DNA from: an uncultured Bacillota bacterium
GTDB taxonomy: Bacteria; Bacillota; Clostridia; Oscillospirales; Oscillospiraceae
Length of the DNA stretch: 64,000 bases
Direction: 5' to 3'
NCBI GenBank assembly: GCA_947645675.1
Contig: CANSDP010000001.1
Location: 298,053-362,052, forward strand
Positions within the stretch are counted from its first letter, which is position 1; every line of letters starts with the position of its first letter. The notes beneath the pieces were generated by a model. The model made no database searches and was not told where the DNA came from. It saw only the letters and a program-made list of their open reading frames with translations. Of the stretch, positions 1 to 7,295 are shown one piece after another. A program made the position numbers and the translations under genes.

Positions 1-717
1 CCCCTTGTAGCACTCATAGTTGGTGACCGAGTGGCACATATCGCCGGCCATCCAGCGGTTGTAATCCCCGTGAAGGGTCTCGCCCATGAGGACGAAGTCG
101 GGCTTGAGGCCGTTGACAAAGCCTCTCAGCTGCTTCAGGTACTCCGGGGGCAAGCAGTAGGCCACGTCCAGCCGCAGGCCGTCGATGCCGAACTGGTCCA
201 CCCAGGAGCGGATGGCGTCGAACTGGTGCTGGACCACCGCCGGGTTGAACAGATTCAGCTTCACCAGCTCGTTGTGGCCCTCCCAGCCCTCATACCAGAA
301 GCCGTCGTTGTACTCGGTGTTGCCGTCGAAGCTGATGTGGAACCAGTCCTTGTAGGGGCTGTCCCACTTCTTCTCCCGCACGTCCTTGAAGGCCCAGAAG
401 CCCCGGCCCACGTGGTTGAATACCCCATCCAGCATGACCCGGATACCGGCGTCGTGGAAGGCCTGGCAGACCTTGGCCAGGTCGCCGCCGGCGCCCAGGC
501 GGGGGTCCGTGTGGAAGTAGTCCCGGGTGTCGTAGCCGTGGCGGTCGCTGTCGAATACCGGGTTGAGCAGGACGGTATTCGCCCCCGTTTTCTTGATATG
601 GTCCACCCAGTCCAGCAGGCGCAGGATACGGGGTTCCGTGTTCCCGTCGTTGTCCGCCGGCGCGCCGCACAGGCCCAGGGGGTAGATTTGATAGATAACT
701 GCCTCGTCAAACCACAT
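1..717 (-). CDS. Alpha-amylase family (GH13) glycoside hydrolase, 3' end cut by window edge
   Basis: Only the first 239 codons are in the window; the gene continues past position 1. The ATG (715-717) follows an AGAAGGAGAG ribosome binding site. The translation has the GH13 barrel landmarks in order: VIYQIYP at the start, DGVFNHVG (region I), GIDGLRLDVAY with the nucleophile Asp (region II) and LMGETLHGDY with the acid/base Glu (region III). There is no signal peptide, so it is probably cytoplasmic and acts on imported maltodextrins or glycogen fragments. Specificity among amylase, neopullulanase and maltogenic enzymes cannot be settled without the C-terminal part. It has its own promoter and a LacI-type operator. 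Confidence 0.9.
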   Translation of the reverse strand, partial: MWFDEAVIYQIYPLGLCGAPADNDGNTEPRILRLLDWVDHIKKTGANTVLLNPVFDSDRHGYDTRDYFHTDPRLGAGGDLAKVCQAFHDAGIRVMLDGVFNHVGRGFWAFKDVREKKWDSPYKDWFHISFDGNTEYNDGFWYEGWEGHNELVKLNLFNPAVVQHQFDAIRSWVDQFGIDGLRLDVAYCLPPEYLKQLRGFVNGLKPDFVLMGETLHGDYNRWMAGDMCHSVTNYECYKG

Positions 718-746
718 AATAACATCTCTCCTTCTGCCCTGAGGGG

Positions 747-793
747 CAAACGTTTGTCCCGCCTATCATACTACATTTTGCCCGGGACCGCAA
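747..793 (-). promoter_or_regulatory. Sigma-A promoter with LacI-family-like operator upstream of the GH13 gene
   Basis: On the minus strand TTGCGG (788-793), a 17-base spacer and TATGAT (765-770) precede a perfect 10-base palindrome CAAACGTTTG (747-756) lying at the expected transcription start. GCAAACGTTTGC-type palindromes are typical operators of LacI-family sugar regulators such as MalR and CcpA. Repression by such a regulator is inferred; none is encoded in the window. Confidence 0.6.
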
Positions 794-804
794 GGGAGAG
801 ATCG

Positions 805-918
805 TCAGTTCTGGCTCTGAAACCGGTGCGGGCCCTGATTCAAGGCGGCGGAGAAGTACAGGCCCATGCTGTATTTTGTGTTCACTCCCCACAGGTAAAA
901 TCGGTTGAAGTCTTTCAT
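805..918 (-). pseudogene. Remnant of a DUF3021-type membrane protein gene (first ~25 codons kept)
   Basis: A 37-codon reading frame with a good ribosome binding site (AAAAAGGAGCAAGCC before the ATG at 916-918). It begins MKDFNRFYLWGVNTKYSMGL, which resembles the start of DUF3021 four-helix membrane proteins, then runs into unrelated sequence and stops. It sits 14 bases behind a LytTR remnant, the usual partner of DUF3021 genes. I infer that the bodies of both genes were deleted. It could instead be a functional small peptide. Family assignment rests on recall of the N-terminal motif. Confidence 0.45.
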
Positions 919-932
919 GGCTTGCTCCTTTT

Positions 933-1022
933 TCAAAGTCCCAGCATCTCCTCATCCAAAACCGGACAGCGCAGGATTACCTCGTTTTCCGTTTCGCCGC
1001 TGTGCTCCACGGTGATCTTCAT
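933..1022 (-). pseudogene. Remnant of a LytTR DNA-binding protein gene (29 codons)
   Basis: A 29-codon frame with an ideal AAGGAGG site before the ATG (1020-1022). The product MKITVEHSGETENEVILRCP and the following LDEEML match the usual N-terminus of small LytTR-DUF3021 operon regulators, normally about 140-150 residues. It stops where the second beta strand region should continue. Promoter, ribosome binding site and start codon are intact, so the 3' deletion is recent or the short product is retained. The downstream partner is also truncated. Confidence 0.5.
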
Positions 1023-1034
1023 AGCTGTACCTCC

Positions 1035-1081
1035 TTGTCCCGGGACAATCCGAGCATATCAGAGAGCGGGAGAAATAGCAA
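1035..1081 (-). promoter_or_regulatory. Promoter and 14-base palindrome upstream of the LytTR remnant
   Basis: On the minus strand TTGCTA (1076-1081), a 17-base spacer and TATGCT (1053-1058) are followed by the perfect palindrome TTGTCCCGGGACAA (1035-1048) at the expected transcript start. The palindrome overlaps the region just upstream of the AAGGAGG site, so it could be an operator or an mRNA hairpin. Confidence 0.5.
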
Positions 1082-1164
1082 GGGCCGTACCCCCAGGACA
1101 CTTTTTTGAGGCGGTGAGATGCAAAAAGCTTCCGGATGATGTATCTGAATTTTGGAAAAGAGCA

Positions 1165-1190
1165 AGGCTCCCCCGGCAAAGAGGGAGCCT
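1165..1190 (-). terminator. Rho-independent terminator of the marR-MATE operon
   Basis: AGGCTCC/GGGAGCCT hairpin immediately after the MATE stop codon. On the minus strand it is followed by TGCTCTTTTCC. Confidence 0.7.
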
Positions 1191-1195
1191 TTGCG

Positions 1196-2527
1196 TTAAA
1201 GATAACCGTACCGTTTCCGGTACATCCAGATGAGCAGGACGGCGATCAGAGCGCCGAGGGCGTCGGCGACCACCACGGCCAGCCAAATGCCGTCCAGCTT
1301 GAGGAAGAGGGGCAGGAGGATAACCATGCCGCCCCGGAAGAGGAACAGGCGCAGGAAGGAGATCAGGGCGGAGACGGCCCCGTTGCACAGGGCGGTGAAG
1401 AAGCCGGAGCCGTAGACCCCCATGCCGCAGAAGAGGTAGCTCAGGGCGAAAATGCGGAAGCCGCGGACGGTCATCTCCAGCAGCTCCGGGTTATAGCCCA
1501 CAAAGGCCATCGCCAGCGGCCGGCCCAGCACCTGGGCCAGTACCACCATGGACACCGAGGCGGCGCCAATAACGGTGACGCTCTTGCGGAAGAGGGAGCG
1601 CAGCTCCCCCTCGTTCCCCGCCCCGTAGTGGAAGCTGATGATGGGCCCGCTGCCCATGGAGAAGCCCAAAAAGACGGCGGCAAAGGCGAAGTCCACATAC
1701 ATCATCACCGAGTAGGCGGCCACGCCCAGCTCCCCCACCATGCGCATGAGCTGGAGGTTGTACAGAATGCCGATGAGGGAGGCGGACAGATTGCTCATCA
1801 GCTCGGAGGAGCCGTTGACGCAGGCATTTTTCAGCTCCCGCCAGTAGAGCCTGGTGGGGCACAGCCGCAGCGTCCCCACGGGCGGCTTGAGGAAGAAGAG
1901 CAGCGGCAGGACGCCCCCCACGCCGTAGCCCAGCACGGTGCCCCACGCTGCCCCGACGATGCCCAGGTTCAGCGGGCCCATCAGGAGGTAGTCCAAAATC
2001 ACGTTGGTGACGCCGGAGGCCAGGGAGAAAAACAGGCCGCTCTTGGGCAGCTCCGCCGTGACAAAGAAGGTCTGAAAGGTGATCTGGAGCATAAAGACAA
2101 AGCTGCCTCCGAGGATCACCGAACCGTAGGCCAGACAGTCGTCCATGAGCAGGTCGCTGGCCCCCACCAGCCGGGCCAGAGGCTCCACAAAGAGAAGGGA
2201 CAGCAGGGACAGCGAGACCCCCAGCCCCAGCACGCACAGGATTATCATGGAAAAATACCGGTTGGCCAGCTCCTGCTTGCCCTCCCCCATAGTCCGGGCC
2301 ACAATGGCGCTGCCCCCCGCGCCCAGCATAAAGCCCACCGCCCCGATAATCATCGCCACCGGGAACATGATATTTACCGCCGACAGGGCGTTCTCCCCAA
2401 TCAGGTTGGAGACAAACAGCCCATCCACCACGCTGTAGATGGAGGTGAAGATCATCATGGTGATGGAGGGCAGGGTGAAGCGAAGTAATTTACCGTAGGT
2501 AAAATGGTCAGATAATTTGATTGCCAT
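1196..2527 (-). CDS. MATE family multidrug/cation efflux transporter
   Basis: 443 residues, the normal MATE length, with about twelve hydrophobic segments. The N-terminus carries the MATE pattern (SITMMIFTSIYSVVDGLFVS, then GENALSAVNI and GAGGSAIVARTMGEGK). Members exchange Na+ or H+ for cationic drugs or metabolites at the cytoplasmic membrane. The start codon lies 6 bases after the stop of the marR gene, and its AGGAGG site lies inside the end of marR, so the two are translationally linked. Control by the upstream MarR protein at the shared operator is inferred from this layout. The substrate is unknown. Confidence 0.93.
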   Translation of the reverse strand: MAIKLSDHFTYGKLLRFTLPSITMMIFTSIYSVVDGLFVSNLIGENALSAVNIMFPVAMIIGAVGFMLGAGGSAIVARTMGEGKQELANRYFSMIILCVLGLGVSLSLLSLLFVEPLARLVGASDLLMDDCLAYGSVILGGSFVFMLQITFQTFFVTAELPKSGLFFSLASGVTNVILDYLLMGPLNLGIVGAAWGTVLGYGVGGVLPLLFFLKPPVGTLRLCPTRLYWRELKNACVNGSSELMSNLSASLIGILYNLQLMRMVGELGVAAYSVMMYVDFAFAAVFLGFSMGSGPIISFHYGAGNEGELRSLFRKSVTVIGAASVSMVVLAQVLGRPLAMAFVGYNPELLEMTVRGFRIFALSYLFCGMGVYGSGFFTALCNGAVSALISFLRLFLFRGGMVILLPLFLKLDGIWLAVVVADALGALIAVLLIWMYRKRYGYL

Positions 2528-2533
2528 GAAAGT

Positions 2534-2995
2534 TTATTCCTCCTGTGGTTGTTGAAAAATCTGCTCCGCCTCCCGAAGCCGCAGCTCCAGGTGGCGCCGG
2601 GTCAGGGTCAACAAGGCGGCCCGCTCTGTGGGGGACATGGCCTGAAAAGCCCGCTGCTCCATGTTCAGCACCGGCCGGGCGGTGCGCTCTGCCAAGGCCT
2701 GGCCCGCTTGGGTGAGTTCAAGGTACTTTTTTCGCCCTGGTCCGCCGGTCGGGCGAATATACCCCGCCTGCTCCAGGCTCTTGATCCCTGAGTTGATGGT
2801 CTGCTTGCTCAGATTCAAATAGCCGCTCATCTCCGCCTGAGTGAGAGAGCGGCGGGCCGCCTCCAGGGTATACACAATCCAAAAGGCGGAGTCAGACAGA
2901 CCAAAATGTTTGGCCAGACGGTGATACAGCCCGTCGTCTTCCTTATACAGCCGGCAGGACTCCAGATTAAACTGACAAAAGGTCATGTCTCCCAT
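2534..2995 (-). CDS. MarR family transcriptional regulator
   Basis: 153 residues with a winged helix-turn-helix (LTQAEMSGYLNLSKQTINSG recognition region, then a GPGRKKYLELT wing). An open frame extends 22 codons further upstream, but that stretch covers the promoter -10 and the operator. The ATG at 2993-2995 has a proper TGGGAGG site, so it is chosen as start. The gene is first in an operon with a MATE pump, the common arrangement in which a MarR repressor responds to a pump substrate. A two-arm operator overlaps its promoter, implying autoregulation. Confidence 0.9.
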   Translation of the reverse strand: MGDMTFCQFNLESCRLYKEDDGLYHRLAKHFGLSDSAFWIVYTLEAARRSLTQAEMSGYLNLSKQTINSGIKSLEQAGYIRPTGGPGRKKYLELTQAGQALAERTARPVLNMEQRAFQAMSPTERAALLTLTRRHLELRLREAEQIFQQPQEE

Positions 2996-3014
2996 ATCGG
3001 GCCTCCCAAAAACA

Positions 3015-3068
3015 AAATGTCCGAAATCGGACTTCAACAAGTGTAGTCTGATTTCGGACATTTGTCAA
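3015..3068 (-). promoter_or_regulatory. marR-MATE promoter with double dyad operator
   Basis: Minus strand: TTGACA (3063-3068), 17-base spacer, TACACT (3040-3045). Two 18-base arms, 3015-3032 and 3046-3063, form an inverted repeat with one mismatch. Each arm contains its own near-palindrome, TCCGAAATCGGA. One arm fills the spacer and the other lies just after the transcript start, so a bound MarR dimer pair would block RNA polymerase. Confidence 0.75.
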
Positions 3069-3086
3069 GAGATTTTTTGAAAAAAG

Positions 3087-3110
3087 AAGGAGAGGGGCGT
3101 CCCTCTCCTT
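3087..3110 (-). terminator. Rho-independent terminator after the 44-residue gene
   Basis: Perfect 10-base stem AAGGAGAGGG/CCCTCTCCTT with a GCGT loop. On the minus strand it is followed by CTTTTTTC, directly behind the stop of the small gene. Confidence 0.8.
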
Positions 3111-3245
3111 TTACGTTTCAGATTTTGTTGGCTTATACTGTTCCTCGCCGCTCTCGATATAGAGGATAAAGTCGTTGATTTTCTTCTCGTCCCATCCGGC
3201 GGACCGCAGTCCCATGATAAATCTGGAAGTTTCCTGCATGTTCAT
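3111..3245 (-). CDS. Small hypothetical protein, 44 residues
   Basis: Starts MNMQETSRFIMGLRSAGW and ends KPTKSET. The ATG (3243-3245) follows a strong AAGGGGG site. It contains the segment WDEKKINDFILYIESGEEQY, typical of short helical Clostridia proteins of unknown function. It starts 30 bases after the coaBC stop on the same strand and ends at a clear terminator, so it is probably the last cistron of the coaBC transcript. No catalytic motif or membrane segment is seen. Existence is supported by the ribosome binding site, protein-like composition and terminator; the function is unknown. Confidence 0.7.
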   Translation of the reverse strand: MNMQETSRFIMGLRSAGWDEKKINDFILYIESGEEQYKPTKSET

Positions 3246-3275
3246 TGCGTGAACCCCCTTCTAAATCTTGATATT

Positions 3276-4472
3276 CTATTTTACCATAAGCCCCACCGCG
3301 ATGTCAAGAATGCGCCCGGCGGCCTCCTCCTTGGACATGAGGGGCAGCTCCTCCATGCCCTCCCGGGTGATGACGGTCATTACGTTGGTGTCGGTGCCGA
3401 AGCCCGCCCCGGCTACCTTCAGGTTGTTGGCGCAGATCATGTCCAGGTTTTTCTTTTCCAGCTTGGCCCGGCTGTTCTCCACCATGTTTTGGGTCTCCAT
3501 GGAGAAGCCGCACAGCACCTGACCCGCCCGGCGGTGCTCGCCCAGGTATTTGAGGATGTCCCGGGTGCGGTTCAGGGGAATGGACAGGTCGCCGTCCTTC
3601 TTTTTCAGCTTGTCGCCGGCGTACTGGGCGGGGGTATAGTCGGCCACGGCGGCGGCCTTGAAGATGAAGTCGGCCCAGTTCTGGCGGGCGGACACGGCCT
3701 CAAACATGTCCTGAGCGGAGACGACCGGGACCACCTCTGCAAAGGGGGGCGGGGCGACGGCGGCGGGACCGGTGACCAGCACCACCTGGGCCCCCCGGAG
3801 CATGGCCATTCGGGCCAGGGCATAGCCCATTTTTCCGGTGGAATGGTTGGTGAGGTAGCGCACCGGGTCCAGGGCCTCCTGGGTGGGACCGGCGGTGACC
3901 AGGACCCGCTTCCCCGCCAGGTCGTGGGGCAGGGCGATTTTTTGGAGTACGTACTGAAGGAGGAGCTCCGGCTCAGGCAGCTTGCCCGCCCCCACCGCTC
4001 CGCAGGCCAGCCGCCCGGAGGCGGGGGCGATCACCTCCCAGCCGTACCGGCGGAGCGTGTCCAGATTGTCCTGAGTGACGGGATTTTCAAACATTTTGGT
4101 GTTCATAGCCGGGGCAATCACCTTGGGACAGGTACAGGCCAGAACGGTGGTGGTGAGCATGTCGTCAGCCAGCCCGTGGGCCAGTTTTCCACACACGTTT
4201 GCCGTGGCGGGAGCGATGATCACCAGGTCTGTCCGGTCGGCCAGGGCGATGTGCTCTACCTGATGGGCGAAATTCCGGTCAAAGGTGTCCACCATGCACC
4301 GGTTGCCCGTGAGCTGCTCAAAGGTGAGGGGGGCGATAAATTCGGTGGCGTGGGCGGTCATGATGACCTCCACGCGGGCGTGCTGTTTCACCAGCGCCGA
4401 GGCCAGCGCCGCCGCCTTATAGGCCGCGATCCCACCCGTGACCCCCAGGAGAACGGTTTTTTCCTTTAACAT
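3276..4472 (-). CDS. coaBC: Bifunctional phosphopantothenoylcysteine decarboxylase / phosphopantothenate-cysteine ligase
   Basis: 398 residues. The N-terminal flavoprotein decarboxylase (CoaC, about 1-185) shows the catalytic His of EHIALA (residue 74), the substrate clamp PAMNTKMF (about 121-128) and the active-site Cys of GRLACGAVG (about 157). The C-terminal ligase (CoaB, about 186-398) shows AGPTQEALDPVRYLTNHSTG and uses CTP and cysteine. Together they convert phosphopantothenate to phosphopantetheine, steps 2 and 3 of CoA synthesis. The open frame runs 70 codons further upstream, but the ATG at 4470-4472 has a GAGGAGG site and fits the family start. It is divergent from coaX, which performs step 1. 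Confidence 0.97.
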   Translation of the reverse strand: MLKEKTVLLGVTGGIAAYKAAALASALVKQHARVEVIMTAHATEFIAPLTFEQLTGNRCMVDTFDRNFAHQVEHIALADRTDLVIIAPATANVCGKLAHGLADDMLTTTVLACTCPKVIAPAMNTKMFENPVTQDNLDTLRRYGWEVIAPASGRLACGAVGAGKLPEPELLLQYVLQKIALPHDLAGKRVLVTAGPTQEALDPVRYLTNHSTGKMGYALARMAMLRGAQVVLVTGPAAVAPPPFAEVVPVVSAQDMFEAVSARQNWADFIFKAAAVADYTPAQYAGDKLKKKDGDLSIPLNRTRDILKYLGEHRRAGQVLCGFSMETQNMVENSRAKLEKKNLDMICANNLKVAGAGFGTDTNVMTVITREGMEELPLMSKEEAAGRILDIAVGLMVK

Positions 4473-4557
4473 GGCGGTTCCTCCTCTAAATAGACGCCCT
4501 CCCGGAGGGGGGGCTTTTTGTTCTACTAATGTTCCCGGCCAAGCTGTAAAGTTTATC

Positions 4558-4586
4558 TTGCATCTTCCGGCTCTGTCTTGTATAAT
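4558..4586 (+). promoter_or_regulatory. coaX promoter
   Basis: TTGCAT (4558-4563), 17-base spacer, TATAAT (4581-4586), about 43 bases before the coaX start. Confidence 0.75.
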
Positions 4587-4628
4587 AGTCGGCTGAGGAA
4601 CCCAAATTCTACCTGCGAGGTGAGCGGT

Positions 4629-5399
4629 ATGCTCCTGGCCATAGACATCGGCAATACCAATATCGTGATCGGCGGAATCCAAGACGGCGTGATCGCCTTT
4701 GAGGCCCGCATTGCCACCGACCGAATTAAGACCTCCGACCAGTATGGGGCGGAGATCAAGAGTATGCTCGGCCTGTTCGACGTCCGGCCTGGGGACATTC
4801 AGGACTGCATCATCTCCTCGGTGGTGCCGCCGGTGTTCAACTCGGTGCGCACCGGGGTGATGAAGGTAATCGGCAAGGCCCCAATGGTGGTGGGGCCAGG
4901 GCTGAAAACCGGGCTGAATATCCAGATGGACACCCCCTCCCAGGTGGGAAGCGACCGGATCGTCATCGCCGTGGCGGCCCTGGCGGAGTATGCCCCGCCC
5001 CTCACCCTCCTGGATCTGGGCACCGCCACTACCATCGAGGTGGTGGGGATAGGGGGCACCTATATGGGCGGGTGCATCATCCCCGGTGTCCGGGTGTCTC
5101 TGGAGGCCCTTACCAGCCGCACCGCCCAGCTGCCCGGCATCAGCCTGGACTGCCCCCGGCGGGTGATCGGCAAGAACACGGTGGACTGCATGCGCAGCGG
5201 TATCATGTACGGCACCGCCGCCATGCTGGACGGCATGCTGGACCGGGTGGAGGAGGAGCTGGGCTGCTTCACCACCGTGGTCGCCACCGGGGGTATGGCC
5301 CAGTTTATTGTCCCCCTCTGCCGCCGGGAGATCAAGCTGGAGCGGGACCTGCTCCTCAAGGGCTTGAACATCATCTACCAGAAGAATCGGAGGAGCTGA
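4629..5399 (+). CDS. coaX: Type III pantothenate kinase
   Basis: 256 residues, the usual CoaX length. The ATP-binding ASKHA motif DIGNTNI is at residues 5-11. The later motifs QVGSDRI, LLDLGTATTIEVV and GGCIIPGV match type III kinases. The enzyme phosphorylates pantothenate with ATP, needs a monovalent cation, and is not inhibited by CoA, the usual form in Clostridia. The ATG at 4629 is chosen over the longer open frame because MLLAIDIGN is the family start and GAGGTGA precedes it. It is divergent from coaBC, giving the first three steps of CoA synthesis in one locus. Confidence 0.96.
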   Translation: MLLAIDIGNTNIVIGGIQDGVIAFEARIATDRIKTSDQYGAEIKSMLGLFDVRPGDIQDCIISSVVPPVFNSVRTGVMKVIGKAPMVVGPGLKTGLNIQMDTPSQVGSDRIVIAVAALAEYAPPLTLLDLGTATTIEVVGIGGTYMGGCIIPGVRVSLEALTSRTAQLPGISLDCPRRVIGKNTVDCMRSGIMYGTAAMLDGMLDRVEEELGCFTTVVATGGMAQFIVPLCRREIKLERDLLLKGLNIIYQKNRRS

Positions 5400-5535
5400 A
5401 TCAACCGGAACGCCAATGGCAAGCGCCTGCAGCGCGGGGCGGGTCGTCCCGTCTACTGCGCCGCTTATTTATGCACCCAGACCATATTGACCAATTCGAC
5501 CACGGTTACAATGCGAGAAAAGCATCTGCCATTCA

Positions 5536-5563
5536 GAGCTCCAATGCATAGCATTTGGGGCTC
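5536..5563 (+). terminator. Terminator downstream of coaX
   Basis: GAGCTCC-AATGC / GCATT-GGGGCTC hairpin followed by TTTCGTT. The 136 bases between the coaX stop and this hairpin show no convincing gene. Confidence 0.6.
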
Positions 5564-5678
5564 TTTCGTTACAAAAAGGCTCTAATTCCTCTGCATGAGC
5601 TGCCAGAAATCAACGGATTTTGCCGGAATTAAGCAGAGTGAAGTTTTATGGCGAAAGAAGTCAGAGTCTTTGCCGAAT

Positions 5679-7265
5679 TTATAAATTGGAAAATACATCC
5701 ATTTGCTTTTGCAGCTCCCCCACGATCTCCTGGTTGGTGTCCATACCCGCGGTGACACCCGCCATATCCTCCACCAGGACGCGGGTGCTGTCGGCAACGC
5801 CGGTGACATCGGAGACCGCGCCGTTGATCGCGCCGGAAATGCTGGAGATGGAACCGGCAATATCATCCATCGCGGCCTTCAGGCGGGAGGTTTTGTCGTT
5901 GAATGCCTCCATTGCGCGGCCTACGTAGTCAGAATCCTCCCGGTACTGCTGTCCGGCCTGTACAGACCGCTCCAGCTGGGCCATAATCGCCTGGCTCAGG
6001 TAGCCGGCCAGCTCCCGGGCGCTCTCCGAAAGGTAATCCACCGCTCCGGTGACCACCCCGCTGACCGTCTGAATGCTGTTGGCCGTCTCGGCGCAGGAGT
6101 CGGCCAGCTGACGAATCTCCTGGGCGACGATGGAAAATCCGGCTCCCGCAGCTCCCGCCCGGGCGGCCTCAATGGAGGCGTTGATGGCAATCAGGTTGGT
6201 GGAGGCGGAGATATCCAGGATTGCCTTGGTCAGGGCGCTGATCTGGTTCACATTCTGGCTCTTTTCAATGGCCTGGTCCAGAAGGGCCATGATTTCCGCC
6301 GTTTTTTCCCGGACCTCCTCCGTCTCTTTCCGGGCGGAGCGTTCCATCTCCTCGGCCCGTCCCCGCATTTCTGAGGAATAGGCCGTAATAGCGGAGCACT
6401 CCTCCGCCATATTTCGGGTGTCGCCCTGGGTGCCGGACGCGCTGTGGCGGATGGCTGAGGTGCTGGCGGCGATTTCCTCCAGGGCGGCGGAGAGCTGCTC
6501 CGCCAGACCGGACAGGTCCCGGACACTGCCGCTTGAGGTCTGCGTCCGCTGGCGCACGTCGCTGACCACGCCGCTGATGCGTTCCGAGCTGTCCTGAAGG
6601 GTGTCCATCGCGTCATGAATGGGGGAAATTACATACCTCCGGATGATCCGGAAGGCCGCCGCCACCAGAAGGATACCGGCAATCAGCGTAGCGGCGCTGA
6701 TGACCAGCGCGGTTATGTACACAAAGGACAGGTGATTCCGCGCGGCCTCCGCCCGGCCGCTGACAGCGGTGTAGAGGGCGGTGACATCCTGATCGGCGGC
6801 CTTGCTCCAGCGGGCCACGTCCCCGTTGGCCGTGGCGTAGGCCTCCTGCGTCTTACTGTCGGCACTGGCGCATACCAGGTAGACCAGGGCGTGCTTAAAG
6901 GCGTCGTAGTCCTGGGCCAGGGACTGATAGAGCGCGGCGTCCTCCTCCGCGACAAAGCTCTCATAGCTGGCCAGCATTTCGTCCAGGGCGGCCTCCTCTG
7001 CCTTGATCTCCTGGACAAGCTGGATCATGGTGGCGTGATCCGCCGCCACAATGTGGGACAGCGCCAGAAGATGGATGTCCATCATAGAGCGCCTGATCTC
7101 CTCCAGCCTTCCCTCGCTGACCATATACTTGTCCACAATGGTTTTCGCGTTGGAATGGACGTTATTGATGCCGAACACCGCCAAAATATTGGACAAAAAC
7201 GCCACCAGCCCAAGCAGAACAATGGGCAGAATTAAGCGCTGCTGTAATGTCAATTTGCCTCTCAT
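5679..7265 (-). CDS. Methyl-accepting chemotaxis protein
   Basis: 528 residues. Transmembrane helix 1 is at about 9-30, an extracytoplasmic four-helix-bundle sensor at about 31-180, and transmembrane helix 2 at about 183-206. A short linker leads to the cytoplasmic signalling coiled coil at about 260-510. The hairpin tip is clear (TNLIAINASIEAARAG, then GFSIVAQEIRQLA). It would control CheA activity in response to a ligand. The ATG at 7263-7265 has GGGAGGAAAT in front; a TTG five codons earlier is less likely. It begins 30 bases after the stop of a solute-binding lipoprotein on the same strand, so it may sense that protein's ligand-bound form. Confidence 0.95.
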   Translation of the reverse strand: MRGKLTLQQRLILPIVLLGLVAFLSNILAVFGINNVHSNAKTIVDKYMVSEGRLEEIRRSMMDIHLLALSHIVAADHATMIQLVQEIKAEEAALDEMLASYESFVAEEDAALYQSLAQDYDAFKHALVYLVCASADSKTQEAYATANGDVARWSKAADQDVTALYTAVSGRAEAARNHLSFVYITALVISAATLIAGILLVAAAFRIIRRYVISPIHDAMDTLQDSSERISGVVSDVRQRTQTSSGSVRDLSGLAEQLSAALEEIAASTSAIRHSASGTQGDTRNMAEECSAITAYSSEMRGRAEEMERSARKETEEVREKTAEIMALLDQAIEKSQNVNQISALTKAILDISASTNLIAINASIEAARAGAAGAGFSIVAQEIRQLADSCAETANSIQTVSGVVTGAVDYLSESARELAGYLSQAIMAQLERSVQAGQQYREDSDYVGRAMEAFNDKTSRLKAAMDDIAGSISSISGAINGAVSDVTGVADSTRVLVEDMAGVTAGMDTNQEIVGELQKQMDVFSNL

Positions 7266-7295
7266 GCGATTTCCTCCCAAGTATCGTATCTGTGC

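Noticed and set aside
4495..4520. GC-rich hairpin with T-run on the plus strand upstream of coaX
   Set aside because: It lies before the coaX promoter and has no plus-strand gene to terminate; not enough evidence for a regulatory role.
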